Assembly (NCBI GenBank): GCA_008360975.2
Contig: CM039196.1
Span: 2,418,001 to 2,482,000, forward strand
Direction: 5' to 3'
Length of the DNA stretch: 64,000 nucleotides
Source: Lichenostomus cassidix
Lineage: Eukaryota; Chordata; Aves; Passeriformes; Meliphagidae
The translations under genes and the position numbers were made by a program. Under the pieces are notes generated by a model. The model worked only from the letters and a program-made list of their open reading frames with translations, was not told where the DNA came from and made no database searches. This document shows, one piece after another, positions 14,278 to 26,200 of the stretch. The stretch's first letter is position 1, and the number at the start of each line of letters is the position of its first letter.

Positions 14278-14992
14278 CCCTCTAAATGGTGTGGGTGGTA
14301 TTTAGAGGCTGGGTGTTCCATGTTGTGGTTAGCATTAAGGATGATTTGCAAAAGCAGTAAGATGTGATGGTTTAAAAATGCACCATCACTCCGTATGTGG
14401 GATGTGGAATGGTAGAAGGGAAGAAATAACACCAGCCCAAAATTTGCTGAAAAATGAACTGAAAGTGGTTATTGATTAGCTGTGCACTTTCATTACCCTG
14501 CTGCAGTCCGAGAGAGCGAGCAATTCTTTTTTCTTTATTAAAAAAAAAGGAAAAAAAAACTTTCAAAGGCACTTATGAAATATTTAGTGTAATTATTTCC
14601 GAGATCAAAACTCCAAAGAGATTACCCAGCCACAGCAACCTTGTTAATCCTTGGTGTTATGGATGAAAGACAATATTAAACATTTACTGCTCTTGTGCAA
14701 AATGGCTCTGTACTCTCCACCTCAATTGCACCATTATTCATCAGCCTTCACTGCTGTGTCTGTCTTGCTCCCCATGTAAGAATTTTAGGTGTCATTACAA
14801 GTTTCTTCTGATGGAGTGGGACCTATTTTCTTTATCCCCATTTTGCCTTTAGGCAAGGCAAGTCGCAGCCTAATGAAACCAGTGTGAAGTATTATGGTGC
14901 TCTGACACTGCCTTTGCAACGGTACAGGGTTTTCCTCCATGAAATAGTCTTTTTAAACCAGCTTTGAATGCTCATTTCCTTTTCCACATGAT

Positions 14993-15000
14993 ATTTGCAT
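14993..15000 (+). promoter_or_regulatory. Octamer motif ATTTGCAT (candidate POU site)
   Basis: Exact match to the octamer bound by POU-domain (OCT) factors. A single 8-bp match in non-coding DNA can occur by chance, so this is only a candidate. Confidence 0.25.
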
Positions 15001-16063
15001 GAGCGAGGGAATAAAATGTTATTTCCGTCAGGACTGTAACTACTGAAAAAGTGGAGTAGCTGTTGATGGCTCTTTTCGGTTTGAATAGGGAGTTACTGAG
15101 GAAGCAATCCAGGGTCCATCCAACGTTGACTCAAATCCCAGAATTGCAATTTGTGTCTCAAAAGCAGGTTTAGTGGATCTGCAAGTATTTGGAGATAAAA
15201 ATTCAAATTAACATTGAGAAATAGCCTGAAATGGGCTGTAGGTTGGAAAGATGAGCGTGAAGACCCATGAATAAGCTATAAAATGGGGAATGAGTGCTGC
15301 GGTTGCCATTCCAGGGGAGGTGGAATATGGCTGTGATGGGTTTGGGACTGAGTGGCTGTCAAGTGCCTTGTGCTGTTGCAAATATCGAGCAGAGGGATAT
15401 GAACAAGAGTCATAGAAAAGACATGGAGCTTTGGACTTCAGCCTCCCTGCTCTCAATTTCTTATTTTCATGCTTAGTGACTGGTGTGATGAAAGAGTGGG
15501 AGTCTTCATGACTTTCTGCTCTTGTTTTAATAGAAAACTGTAATTTCCAGCACAGCTACTGATGGAGAGAAAGAGAGCAGGGCTGGTGTGGACATGGACA
15601 TTAAGAGCCTGGATGGATTTGTTGTTGGGATTTTACTGCTCAGTACAAGTGAAGCCTTGCCCAGCTGGTGGGAGCTGCACCAAGCTCCCTTGTGCTCCCT
15701 CTCCCCCTGAGTTCTGTCAGGAAGAGGGATTGTAGCACCCGGAGCTGTAATGTGTAAATGCAATAACCTCGCAGGGAAGCTACCTAGGAAATAGGAGATG
15801 TTTATTTTGGTTTTTTAAGCTTCACCTGCCTCCCTTCTCTCTGCCACTGCTGCCCACAGAGTGCAGGCAGTGGCAGTGACCCTTCAGTTAATGGATGTAC
15901 CAGCAATGAAAGGAAAATCCTGTCCATGCTGTTTGCCTGTGGCATTGCATAGATTTTTCTTTACAGTAGTTTAATGAGCTACCAGCAATTTTCAGTCATT
16001 TTTCAGCCAACATGCTGTACTTGCCACATTGTCAGTGCTGCTTTTACTTTTGTTTCCCTGAAT

Positions 16064-16145
16064 GTGTATATATATATGTCTATATATATAGTGTGTGTCT
16101 ATATATAAAATATATATTACACATCTATATTTATATATTCGTATG
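16064..16145. repeat. TA/TG-rich microsatellite tract
   Basis: Imperfect alternation of TATATA blocks and GTGTGT blocks over about 80 bp. This is a degenerate dinucleotide microsatellite, and any open frame through it is an artefact of the repeat. Confidence 0.85.
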
Positions 16146-16905
16146 TGTAATGGTTGGCCTGTTTTCAGTGGGTAATGCTGAGTCTTGGCATAAGAGCAAC
16201 CCCATTAAAAGCAGGGTCTGCCCAGTTCCTTTAGCTCACCAGGCTCTGCAGCCTGGCCACAGGATGCTGGGGTTTGTGGCTGCTCTCCTCGTGCAGACTA
16301 CTTGGAAATATCTAACCTTTAATGTCAGTATTCTTTTTAATATTAATCTTTACCCCCAGTATCTGCAAAAGGATTAGAGGCAGGTTTGTCTTTCCCTCTG
16401 AACTCATCTGTGGCTCAAGTGTGCTTATTAGTTCTTTCAATGGCTTATTAGTTCATTATTGCATAACCTCCAGGCATGGCAGGATTTGAAATGTTAATTT
16501 TCCAGCCAAAGTTCAGCTGATGGACTTCACCTGATCCCCTTGGAGTCAGTGTGTGCATGGGGAGGGCTGGCTGGCTTTGCAGCACAGCATCACTTGTACA
16601 GCAGAAGGAAGGGAGTCAATTTTTCCTCTCCCGTGTTAAAAGAATAATAAGAATGGAAAGTACAAAGAAATAGCACAATATCCTAGAATGTTTAAGCAGA
16701 AAAGGTGGTGAGTGTTGTGCACACTTTGCTGTGGTGTTACTTTCCTCCTTCCCCTCTCCTCATGTTGCTTTGAGCTCGTATTTGGCTGCCCAGTGAACTA
16801 TAACAAGATTTAATAGCTCCAGTGTCGCTGTATTGCATTTGGACTGCTTCCATCCTTCAGTTGTAATAAACGTCTGCTTTACAATGAGCTCTTAAATTCT
16901 ATAAG

Positions 16906-16913
16906 TGACGTCA
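16906..16913. promoter_or_regulatory. Full palindromic CRE TGACGTCA
   Basis: Perfect cAMP-response element, the site bound by CREB/ATF dimers, in the context AAGTGACGTCAAA. CpG-containing CREs are rarer than chance in methylated vertebrate DNA, which adds some weight. A small CpG cluster lies downstream near 17340-17370. Confidence 0.3.
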
Positions 16914-19900
16914 AATTGTATCTAATAATGGAAAAAAGATCAAGTACTGTAAATGCGACTTATTCACCCTGTCTTACCGAGCAGTGTTTGTCCTCAGCCC
17001 CTCGCTGTGCTGCTTTGCCTCCCAGAGCTCTGGAACTTGTCCTACACCTGGGAAAAGCTGATTTCAACAAGTGCTTGTGTTTTCCTTGTCCTCTTCCCCC
17101 ATTCCTTGTCCCCTGGCTGCGTGGCAGACAGTGGCCAGCCCCAGGGGCAGGCACAGGGAGCTCCAGCCACTCTAGTCCTTTCGGAAGGACTGCTGCAGTT
17201 TTGCAGTGTGGACACTTGTTCATTAGCTGCTGATTCACTGTCAGATGGGATCCAAGCTCAGTCATGAAACTCGGATGGGCAAACATCTGCACAGTAATTT
17301 TTCTCTCAGAAGATGTGACAGATGAGATGGGCGATTAGATGAACGACCGCGCCGAGACACGCACTGACACAGTGGCCTTGGAGCTGAGAGCGTGTGAACT
17401 GTGCACTTTTAAGGAGCTTTAACTTTTGATCTATTTTTTTTTTCCTCCCCAGGCCTGATGAGTTTTTAAATCTGCTTTGCTGTCAGTGAGCAGGTACAAC
17501 ACACACTATGAAAACTGAAAACTGCTGATTTTAAAAAGCTTGTTCTGTCTCTTCAGTTTAGTGAACGTGCACGTGCATATGAGACAGTTTCGAGAGCAGT
17601 GATGAGTGTTATGTGGCCACAAGGCTACTAAGTAGAAATGTTGAGGCTTTTTAACCTTTCAGTGTCCCACTGGAGAGATCACTTTGGTGGGGTTGGGTGA
17701 AGAGAGGAGAAAAGGGAATGGTAAAATACGAACACTCATTATTCGTTGCCTTGGAAAAGCCTCATAAATTGTGCTTTCCCCTGACCTTTAGAGTGGTGGT
17801 CAGTCATGAGAGATTCATGGTGACTCTTGTGCTTCAGCCTAGAGTGTGCTAAGCACTCACAAACCAAGAAGTTCCTCTCCATCTGTGTTCCTTCCCAGTG
17901 AGTTGGCAGTGGGATGTGGGCAGGCCAGTTGTGAGGCCGTGCTGGTCCCTGTGATGGATCTCAGGCTGTGTGTGCTGCAGCCCCTGCAGAGGGCTGGGCA
18001 GGCAAGGCTGGTGAGCAAGAGCTGAGCAAGGCTTGACAACCAGGCTCTGTAGATATTCATGGAAAGCTCCTGAGAGGCAGGGACACTGTGGACAGGCAGG
18101 ATCAGAGTGACAGAGAATGGTCTTTGCAGCAGTGCTACTCTGGAGAGATAAAGCTGAGCAAGACTTCTCTGGGCCAGGAGGGAAACTGCCGCATTAATCA
18201 AGGTGTGAGCGCCGAGGCTGCCTTTGAAAACTGCTGACTTAGGCCCTGGGAATCTGTTTCCCATTTATGCTGCTGCTTCTAAAGGCATAAATAAATCCAG
18301 GCACAGTAAGTATGCAGCGCTTTCAGTCGTGGGAGAGCACTGTGTCCTCCTCGAGGGAGCTCCGCAGGAGAGGGAAGGTGGCAGGGCTGCTACACCTGGT
18401 GTTGCTTCCCAAAGTCCAAGTGTTTGATACACTTGGGATCAATGCTAACATCTCTTTGATATCGCTTTCTTCAAGGAAGCATCTTCTTGGGGGATAAAGG
18501 TGATGTAGAGAACCTAAGGAAGGTCTTTAGGGAGGTAGGTGAGGTCTCCAGGTAATGCCTTTGCTCATCCTTTTGCCATTACAGGTTTGGCTTGGTTTTC
18601 TTATGGTTGTTTCTGTTAATTACCTTTCATTTCTTGGTGATGTGAAAATATTGCAAGGAAAATTGTTCAATAGCTGAGTCAAGGATATCAATCCTTAGCT
18701 CACGAGTGTGCTCTTTCATTAAGGAGGCTTTTCTCAACTTCTACAGACAGCACAGCCCTGAGCAGGCAGTGGGTGGTCAGAACCTGAGACCTGGGGCTAG
18801 GACCTGCTTCTGCTACCAGCTGCTCTGTGACCCTCCATGATAGGTTTTCCTTTTAACTTTATAATAGTATAAAATGAACTTCCTGTGTGAGGCTGGCAAA
18901 AGCTCATTATAGTTGCTCTCTGTGTCTGGGGCCTTTTCTTCTCTGTTGAAAAAGGGAAGCAGCAGCCATGGCCTGAGGTGAGCTCCTGCTGCTGGGGCGT
19001 TGCTCACTGCAGTCTGAAAAGCCTCTGCTCAGCAGCCTGAGCATGGAAAACGTGAGCTGGTCAAAAATTAGTCACTGAGGTGACAGCTGGGAACAGTCAT
19101 AACAGCACTTTTGTAGCCTGAACCCACGGTGTGAGTGGTTCTCCTGCCCCGGGCCTGTCGAGGAGCTGGGATTTCTGCACTCTCAGATTCCATCCCCTCA
19201 GGGCCAGCTTGGGAAGCCTGTGGCCTTTAGCACTCCAGTAGCACAATTTAACCACCCTTCACACACTGATTCTTACTCCTTAATTACAAGCTGCCAGTTG
19301 TTATCAGTCCTTTGCTACCTCTTTTAATACCAGGGAGACTGCCCTGATGCTCCCAAAGTGAACACCAAGTTCATGGGTTAAATGGAGAGATTCTGCTGGA
19401 TCTCTTGGTCTGTTCAGCTTTTGCAGATTCAGATAATCCTCCCCTGATTTTAAAGCACGGGCACTTTTCTTTTAGGGAGTTTGTTGTTGTGAGGGAGACT
19501 GTTAAAATTGGAAGTAAATGCAGCAGGCTGTGCGTGAGCCTTCAGACAGCCTGGAGCAATGGCTCAGAGGTGGACCTGACTCATCGCAGCAGGATATTGA
19601 CTCTGCAGCATAATTATGATGCTTTGAGAACCTGATTTTAAAATAATTGAGGTATAAAATTATGCGCCTGGCTCTCACAGTTACTACAGCTCTGGGTATA
19701 AATTGAATAACGGGCTGTACAAATGTGCCACTTGGCTATAGCAGGAATAGCAGCGAGTCTGGAAATGTCCTGCGTCACCACTGTTTTCCTCTTGCTGGGA
19801 AGCCGGCTGCAGGCTGAGGTTTGCAAACAGCCTCTCTGTCTTCCAGTTGTGCAGCCACAGGGGTTTGGCAAATCTATGGAAAGTCCAGTGTTTCAGCAGC

Positions 19901-21674
19901 TGAAATCCAGTGGTGAAACCCTGGCTGTTTGCTAATCCCAGCACAGGGAGCATCTCAAATACCTGTGGCTGTAGCAATAGGATGGATGTGGGTAAGTGCT
20001 GTGGGCACAGCTAGGGTTTTGACACCTGTTTTCCAGAGCTGTGTTGTGGCTCGATTGCTTCCAGAAGCACTTTCTCCTTTCTTCATCATGTCTGCAGACA
20101 AACTTCTGTGTTTTGTTTGGACAATTTGGTGAGGGGTCTTGGTGAGCTTTGATTCTGTATAAAATCCCAAGACTTTGGAAGGAGGCCACTGTCCTCAGTG
20201 AGTTGCCTGAAAGGGCCATTTTGTCACCTCTGTCCCACCTGGAATGGTGTTCCCCCAGATCTGAATTTGGTGAAATCTCACATTTGTTTTCTGTGATTTG
20301 ATACCTGGGCTCCACTGCTCATGGAAGGGTTAGAACAGGTTTTTTTCAACTCAAAAGCAACCTGAACTGCAAACTTACCTCAGTAAGTGGGTTTTTTTTT
20401 TTACCAGTCTAGCTAAAATCCAGGCAAACATGTCAGGTTTATTCTCTTGGTGTCTCCTTCAGTGTCTGGCTGCTGACCCCAGGTGCCTTTGCCATGAGGT
20501 GAGGTTGGGATTTGCTCCTTGGTGTTGCCCAGTGTGTTTCCAGGACGCTTTTGGGGGCTGGTTGGAGTAGCTGGAGAGGGTCACTGCTAGAGGAGGTTTC
20601 CACCTAATGAGGGTTTGCTGCTGCCTGCAGCCCTGTGGGCTGAGCCCAGACACTGCTTTTAATCATGAACCACAGGGAAGGAGAATCCTGAAGGGAAATT
20701 CACACTGAACCCTCAGCTCCTGTAAAAGCTGAGCAGGAAGCTGGAGCAGGAGCCACTGCTTGGACCAGACAGGCTCCTCATGCCAGGGCTGCTGCTGTGT
20801 TTGCTTGGGGCCAAAATGCTGTGATTTTTAGTCTGTAATAAAATAAACTCTCTTGTGTCTCAGCCATCTGAATTATTACCTGACTGGCACTTCATTACAA
20901 ACACATTTTTTCCATGTTGGTACTGGTTTCTTGCCATTTTACTGCTTTTTAGGTTCTATTTTTTCATTAGTCTCTTCCAATCGATAGAAATATCCTGTTT
21001 TTAGCAAGCAGCAAGGACAGACGTGACTGATGTCCTTATGATGGAGCAGAATCATTTTCAGAGCATTTGGGAAACAGGGGGAGAAGCTTTTAAATCTAAT
21101 TTTTAAAGATCTCTAAAAGCACAACAAACTGCTCAAGACATGTGGCTGAGTCTCCCACTGCCATTAGCTCCAAGAGTTGGGATCCTGGAGTTGCACTATT
21201 GCAGATCTGGTGCTTGACATCCATCCTGTGGTGGTAACTGTTGTTCTTTGCCATGACACTAATTAAAAAGCACTTAATGAGATTATCTCCACCTGTTCTG
21301 GAGGATTAGTTTGACGGAGGGGATCCTGCACGTGCATGTGGATGCACACACTTCTCTGCATAGCTTGGCTGTGTCAGGAAGCAGAGTCTTCCCAGAATTC
21401 TTCTCTCCAGGCTTTGCCATAGCAGAGTCTTTTTCATCCTCCCCTCCACGCACACAGATTGCTCTGACAGCAATAAAATGCGGCAGAGAATTGAATTTGG
21501 AAATAAATTGTTTAGATGATGCAGCACCAGACGGATCGTTATTCCAGAAGAGTCGGTCCAGGGTGGATTTGCTTTAGTGCCAGATCAGAAATGTGGCAAT
21601 CACAGGGAGGCAAGCTGGGAACACTGTGGCACAGGGCTAGGTGTGCCTGGGCCAGCCAGCCCTGGGCTGGGATG

Positions 21675-21702
21675 CTCTGGGCAGTGTCCTCTGGGCAGTG
21701 TC
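21675..21702. repeat. 14-bp tandem duplication (2 copies)
   Basis: CTCTGGGCAGTGTC is repeated exactly twice, at 21675-21688 and 21689-21702. It is a short slippage product with no evident function. Confidence 0.85.
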
Positions 21703-23042
21703 CCCATGTGTGCTCAGCACTGGGGCAGTTCTGGCAGAGATGTCGCAGTAAACCTGGGTTATAAATACTGGATGTTGTCCCTGATTGCCTTGTGACCATG
21801 GGCATGTATTTGAACCCTTCTGAACCTCGTAAAAGGTTGGTGAAGTGTTGTGCAAACACTGACTGGCACTAAGGGCTGTTGATAATGGTGTGGTTTCCTG
21901 GCTCCCACATCATGGTTTAATCCACCAGGTAAATTGGTTGGGTTTATTCTGTTGGTTGTTTTCACCAGTCACAGGGTTTGGGGCTGGTTTGGCTCCAACA
22001 GCTCTGTCTGAAGACTTCCAATAAGCAGGCACAGCAGAAAGGTGGATTTTGGTGACAGGAAGGAGACAGATGAATGGTTTGTGTGCTGCGAGAGCAAACA
22101 CCAGATCCTGCCAAGGCTGACTTGGCCTGATAACAGACTTTGTTTCTTGTGTCCTCTTTTCCTCAATAGTTATCCTTTTATTTCTCCCTTCCTTACATAA
22201 TGTTATTGTCTTTATCCACAGTCCATAGGGGTTCTCAAAGATATTTGAAAAGTTCCTGCTTTGACCCATGGTGTAATAAATGCTGTATTCCCTGAATTCT
22301 TAAGCAATAATTCTGTTACAATACCTTGAGGTGGGGTACAGTGGGATTTTTCTCTGTTGCAGTTTGATCTTTGTCTTCTCATGCAGTAGGAGTGTAAAAA
22401 TGAGCCTGGCATTGACAGCAGTGACAGGAGGATCTTGCCAGCAGACTGCTTTGGAGGTGTAAGAGAAGGGGTCCTACCAAGACAATAATTCAGAATAAAG
22501 CAGGGAAAAAAGCAGATTTCTGTTGTCTTTATTCTTAGAATCCGAAGGTCTTTCTTCATCATGTTGGTACTGAGGGCTGAGAAAGTCTAATTATTGTCTT
22601 TTCTTGCTGCTAAATGAATCTGAGAGGATAAAACCTGATGCCTTTGAGTAGATGCATCTCTGGTGTGTTGCTCACATTGGAGAGAGACTTTATTGTCAGG
22701 CAGCAGCCGATTTGCCTATTCATTTGGAACTTTTGTCACATCTCTTCCGTGGAGATGCTGTTGCATATGAAAGTCTGATTGATACGGTGGCAAAGGTTAG
22801 GAGGGTAATAGCTTTGATGGTATCCCCTGAAGCAAATAAAAATTCTTCTGAAAGGTTCTGTTCAATTTGATACCAAAGGTCTGGTAGCACTCCAGGGATT
22901 CTTCTCTCTGCTATTAAGCTTATAGCTATTACAAAAATTAATGTTTGTCTGTTGTTTTCTTTCTAAATAGGATGTTCTGCCATAAGAATGGAAAATAACC
23001 ACTTTTCTATATCCCCCCCCTCCTGCTTTCTCTCTGTTTCAG

Positions 23043-23216
23043 GGATCCTCAATGCATTTCCTTGCCATTATTTAAGGAGCCTTTACTAAAAGCTTTTGGA
23101 TTGTGTTTCTGAGTGGACAAGAGATTTTTGTATCCAAAATGCTCATAAAGGAATATCGTATTCCTCTTCCGATGAGCGTGGAAGAATATCGCATCGCCCA
23201 GCTCTACATGATACAG
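23043..23216 (+). CDS. PITPNM2: PITPNM2 exon with start codon (5'UTR 23043-23138, CDS 23139-23216)
   Basis: A pyrimidine-rich tract and CAG at 23040-23042 form the acceptor; the donor is CAG|GTCAGC at 23217. The ATG at 23139 opens [18 protein letters not shown] and continues to residue 26, the first beta strand and helix of the PITP fold. It is chosen because the family starts at this Met, because A stands at -3, and because an in-frame TAA at 23073-23075 closes the frame upstream. The exon ends in phase 0. The 96-base leader contains a 7-codon upstream frame. Confidence 0.95.
23052..23075 (+). other. Upstream open reading frame in 5'UTR (7 codons)
   Basis: ATG at 23052 is followed by six more codons and TAA at 23073-23075, in the same frame as the main start, 63 bases before it. 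Its context has T at -3, so it is likely a weak initiator. Such a uORF could modestly reduce translation of PITPNM2; this is inference. Confidence 0.55.
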
Positions 23217-26200
23217 GTCAGCAACATTCTGCTCCCTGCAGGGCAGTGGGGGCTCTGTGTGGGGTGGGGGAGAATTGCTGCAGGATTGGGTGTTTTAAAT
23301 TTGAGTTTTGCTGTTTGCTGATAAAGAAGAAGCAGGGAAAGTAACACAAACTTCAATTTCTGAGTTGCTTCCTCTTCTCCTTAAATAAGAGAACCTCTGT
23401 TGGACCTACCTGGGGAAACAACAACTTATTCCTAGGGGAACACTTAGCCCAAGTGTGTGGGTTCAGACTGGAAGGGATGGAGCTGTAGGGCATAAACAGC
23501 CACTGCCTCCCAGGTGGGCTCTGCTTACTGGTCATGCCAATTCCAGTTCCAGTTCTGTTCTTTTCTGGGAATTTTGAGAGGTAAACCAAAGGCAGAACTT
23601 GGAATTAAGGATGGGAAAAAATTAAATGTAAGATATTCATGCTTATTAACCACCGTGAAACAGATACTAATCAGTTTAGGCATAAAATGTAGATTATTTT
23701 TAATAGGCTTCTGAATACTGATGGGAATTTTTGTGGAATTCCCTGTCTGCAATAAAGCAGTTAATTAAAATGCTGGGGTTTTGTAACTGAAATCCTCTGT
23801 GCCCATATTCTCCCAGTGTTCGAAATCCAACCAGGAGCAGTTATAAAAGGAAATGAATCTGAAGTGTTATTTCATTGTCCCATGCTTTAAATAAAATGTA
23901 ATTTTGCTCATCCAGCAAAACACACATCTAATATTGAGTTTGCAGGAGAACTCTGCTTTCTGGAATGGGATGAAGCAATGATAGAAAAATCTGCTTTGGC
24001 TTAAAACCTAACATAAGTTAAGGGAAAAAAGCAAACCCCTCAAATGAACGCAAAAGCACAACTCCCCCATTTCTCTCCTGACCACCCAGCTGTGTTTCTT
24101 AAGGATTCATGCACTTGGGCCTGACTATTAAAAGAATGTATGGTGTGTATTTTCCAGTAATAACAGTCAAATTCCTTCTTCTGACACAAATGTGTGTTTA
24201 ACCTAAACGTTGGCATAAACGAGTAAATGTTTTTCTTAGGCAGCTTCGTTTTTCTGTACCTTTTCCTGATGCTGTAGCTGCTTTGAATATTGGTGTAATT
24301 ATTTTGTTAACAACTGTGTCTTCCTAATTTGGCTCAGCTGCTTTGCATGAAGAGCTGGTGGATGGCAGCAGAGTATTATTTGTGCAGAACTTGTCAGTGA
24401 GCAGCAGAGCGTAGGGGAGAGTGATCTGATTAGGAAGGAGGAGTCCACCTGATTAAACAGAGGATGAATCCTTAATTGGGGAATGTCTGTGGGGCCTCCT
24501 AGGAATTCTGGAGGTCTTGGTCAGGGAGATGGATTTGCTTTTTGATTTCAGAAGTTAAATTGCTGGTTTTTATTTTCATAATGCAGAACACTGGGATCTG
24601 CTTTGTTACTTGACAGAGATTTTGGCCATATCTTAACATCAAAAGGACGTGAGAAGCCATTATGGTTTCAAGCAAGGGGAAGTTCACCAGCCCAGGGAAC
24701 TGCTTGAGAAACTACATCTCCAAATAGCCATCCAGTTCTTCTTTAATTTTCTACTGCACTGACAGACAGCAGAGTAAGGTTTCCTCTTAGATCAGATGTC
24801 AAATCAGGTTTTTGATCTCCCTCCACTCTCCTGGAGCAGGGGTCTAAGCTGGAAACACTGCATGGAGCCCAAGGTCCAGGGGACCTGGAGAAGTGCATGA
24901 CAAGCAAGGGACTTCACTGTGTTACTTGTACAAGTAGTGCAAGAGGAAAAGTTAGCTTTGCTTTTCCTTGAGGATACTAGTTTCAGCTCAAGTTTGAAAA
25001 AAACAAAAAGCAATAACAAAACAAGAAAGACTACTTAGGGTAGAGTTTATAGTTTGGTAGCGATTGGCTTCAATTTTTCCTGAAATTGGTGGAAAGATTC
25101 CTGCTGGCTTCAATGTGAGCTTTTCCTAAACCAGGATATCAGATGTTCTTTTTCTTCAGCTTGATTTAAAAGTGGAGGTTTTGTCTTTGAGACAGGCACT
25201 GGGGAAGGAGCAGAGGGGAGTGTGACTTCCATCCTTTCCAGAGAACGAGAAAGTGCTTCATGCCTGTCCTTTTATTTTTCCTCTGAAACGCCTGAAGAGG
25301 CCACAGGAGAAGTAAGTTCTGCATGTTGAGCCCCCTTATGGGAACAAGCTGAGATATCCGCACAAAGCAGCAGTGAAGAGACATTTCTGAGAAATCTGTG
25401 GCTGAAATGTAGAACAGAATGTTTTGAAGTAGTTCCTGGGAAGTGGAGTGATTCTTAAAAGCAAAAGGTTAATTTCTAAGACATTTATCGTTTACAGAAG
25501 GGGTGGCATTGCTGGAGGCACCAGGCAGCCTGGTCCTGTGAGAAGCACTTCTCCAGCAGTGGAAAAGATGTCATGATCATTCCTCAAGGGTTTTAGGGAG
25601 CCTCAAGCACGTACTCAATGTTGATCACTCGTTTACCTTCAAGCTCCTGAGTGAAAATTCCTGTTAAACTCCAAACCACTTGGTATAAAGCTGCTTAGGA
25701 GTTTTTTTTGTGTAGGTATAAATTTTCCTAGATTTCAGCATCGTCCAAATGGAAGTTTTCCAAAAAGCCCTTCTCCCCTGAGCCCTTGCAGGGAATTGGT
25801 GCCTCAAAGCCATGTGGGCAGGGATGTTCAGACCCAAGCTGTAGTAGTGTGGTCACTTTGCAGAGGCATTTTCATGTAGATTTTTGCTTTGCAGTGGTAG
25901 GGTCAATCTTTTTTTTTTCCTGAGAGAACAATCCATTCTTCTTAGAAGTATTAACAAAAATTTCCACCAGATTTGATGTAAGCAGCATCATTCCCAAGTA
26001 GCAAAGGATCTTCCATTAAATGGGAACAGGCTGTACTCATATTTGCTGTGTTTACTGGATGGGAGAATTAAAATTGTGCAGTACATAATCCACATCTCTC
26101 TTGGTTGTCTGCGCCACTGGGCAGGCGAGACGTGCAATAAATCATAGTGTGCATGCCCGTGTTGCTCTGTAATTCCTCTTATAACTACAAGTTCTCCAGG

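Larger units (their letters stand above)
1..23042. other. Non-coding DNA: 5' intron or upstream region of PITPNM2
   Basis: No open frame here resembles a known protein and all are short. The acceptor at 23041-23042 shows that at least one non-coding exon lies upstream, so much or all of this stretch is probably 5' intron; I cannot place the upstream exon or promoter. It holds a CR1 remnant at 131-315, a T tract at 6423-6446, a 25-bp tandem duplication at 14228-14277, a TA/TG-rich tract near 16064-16145 and a 14-bp duplication at 21675-21702. Isolated regulatory-type motifs include a full CRE at 16906-16913 and an octamer at 14993-15000. No CpG island is evident. Confidence 0.6.
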
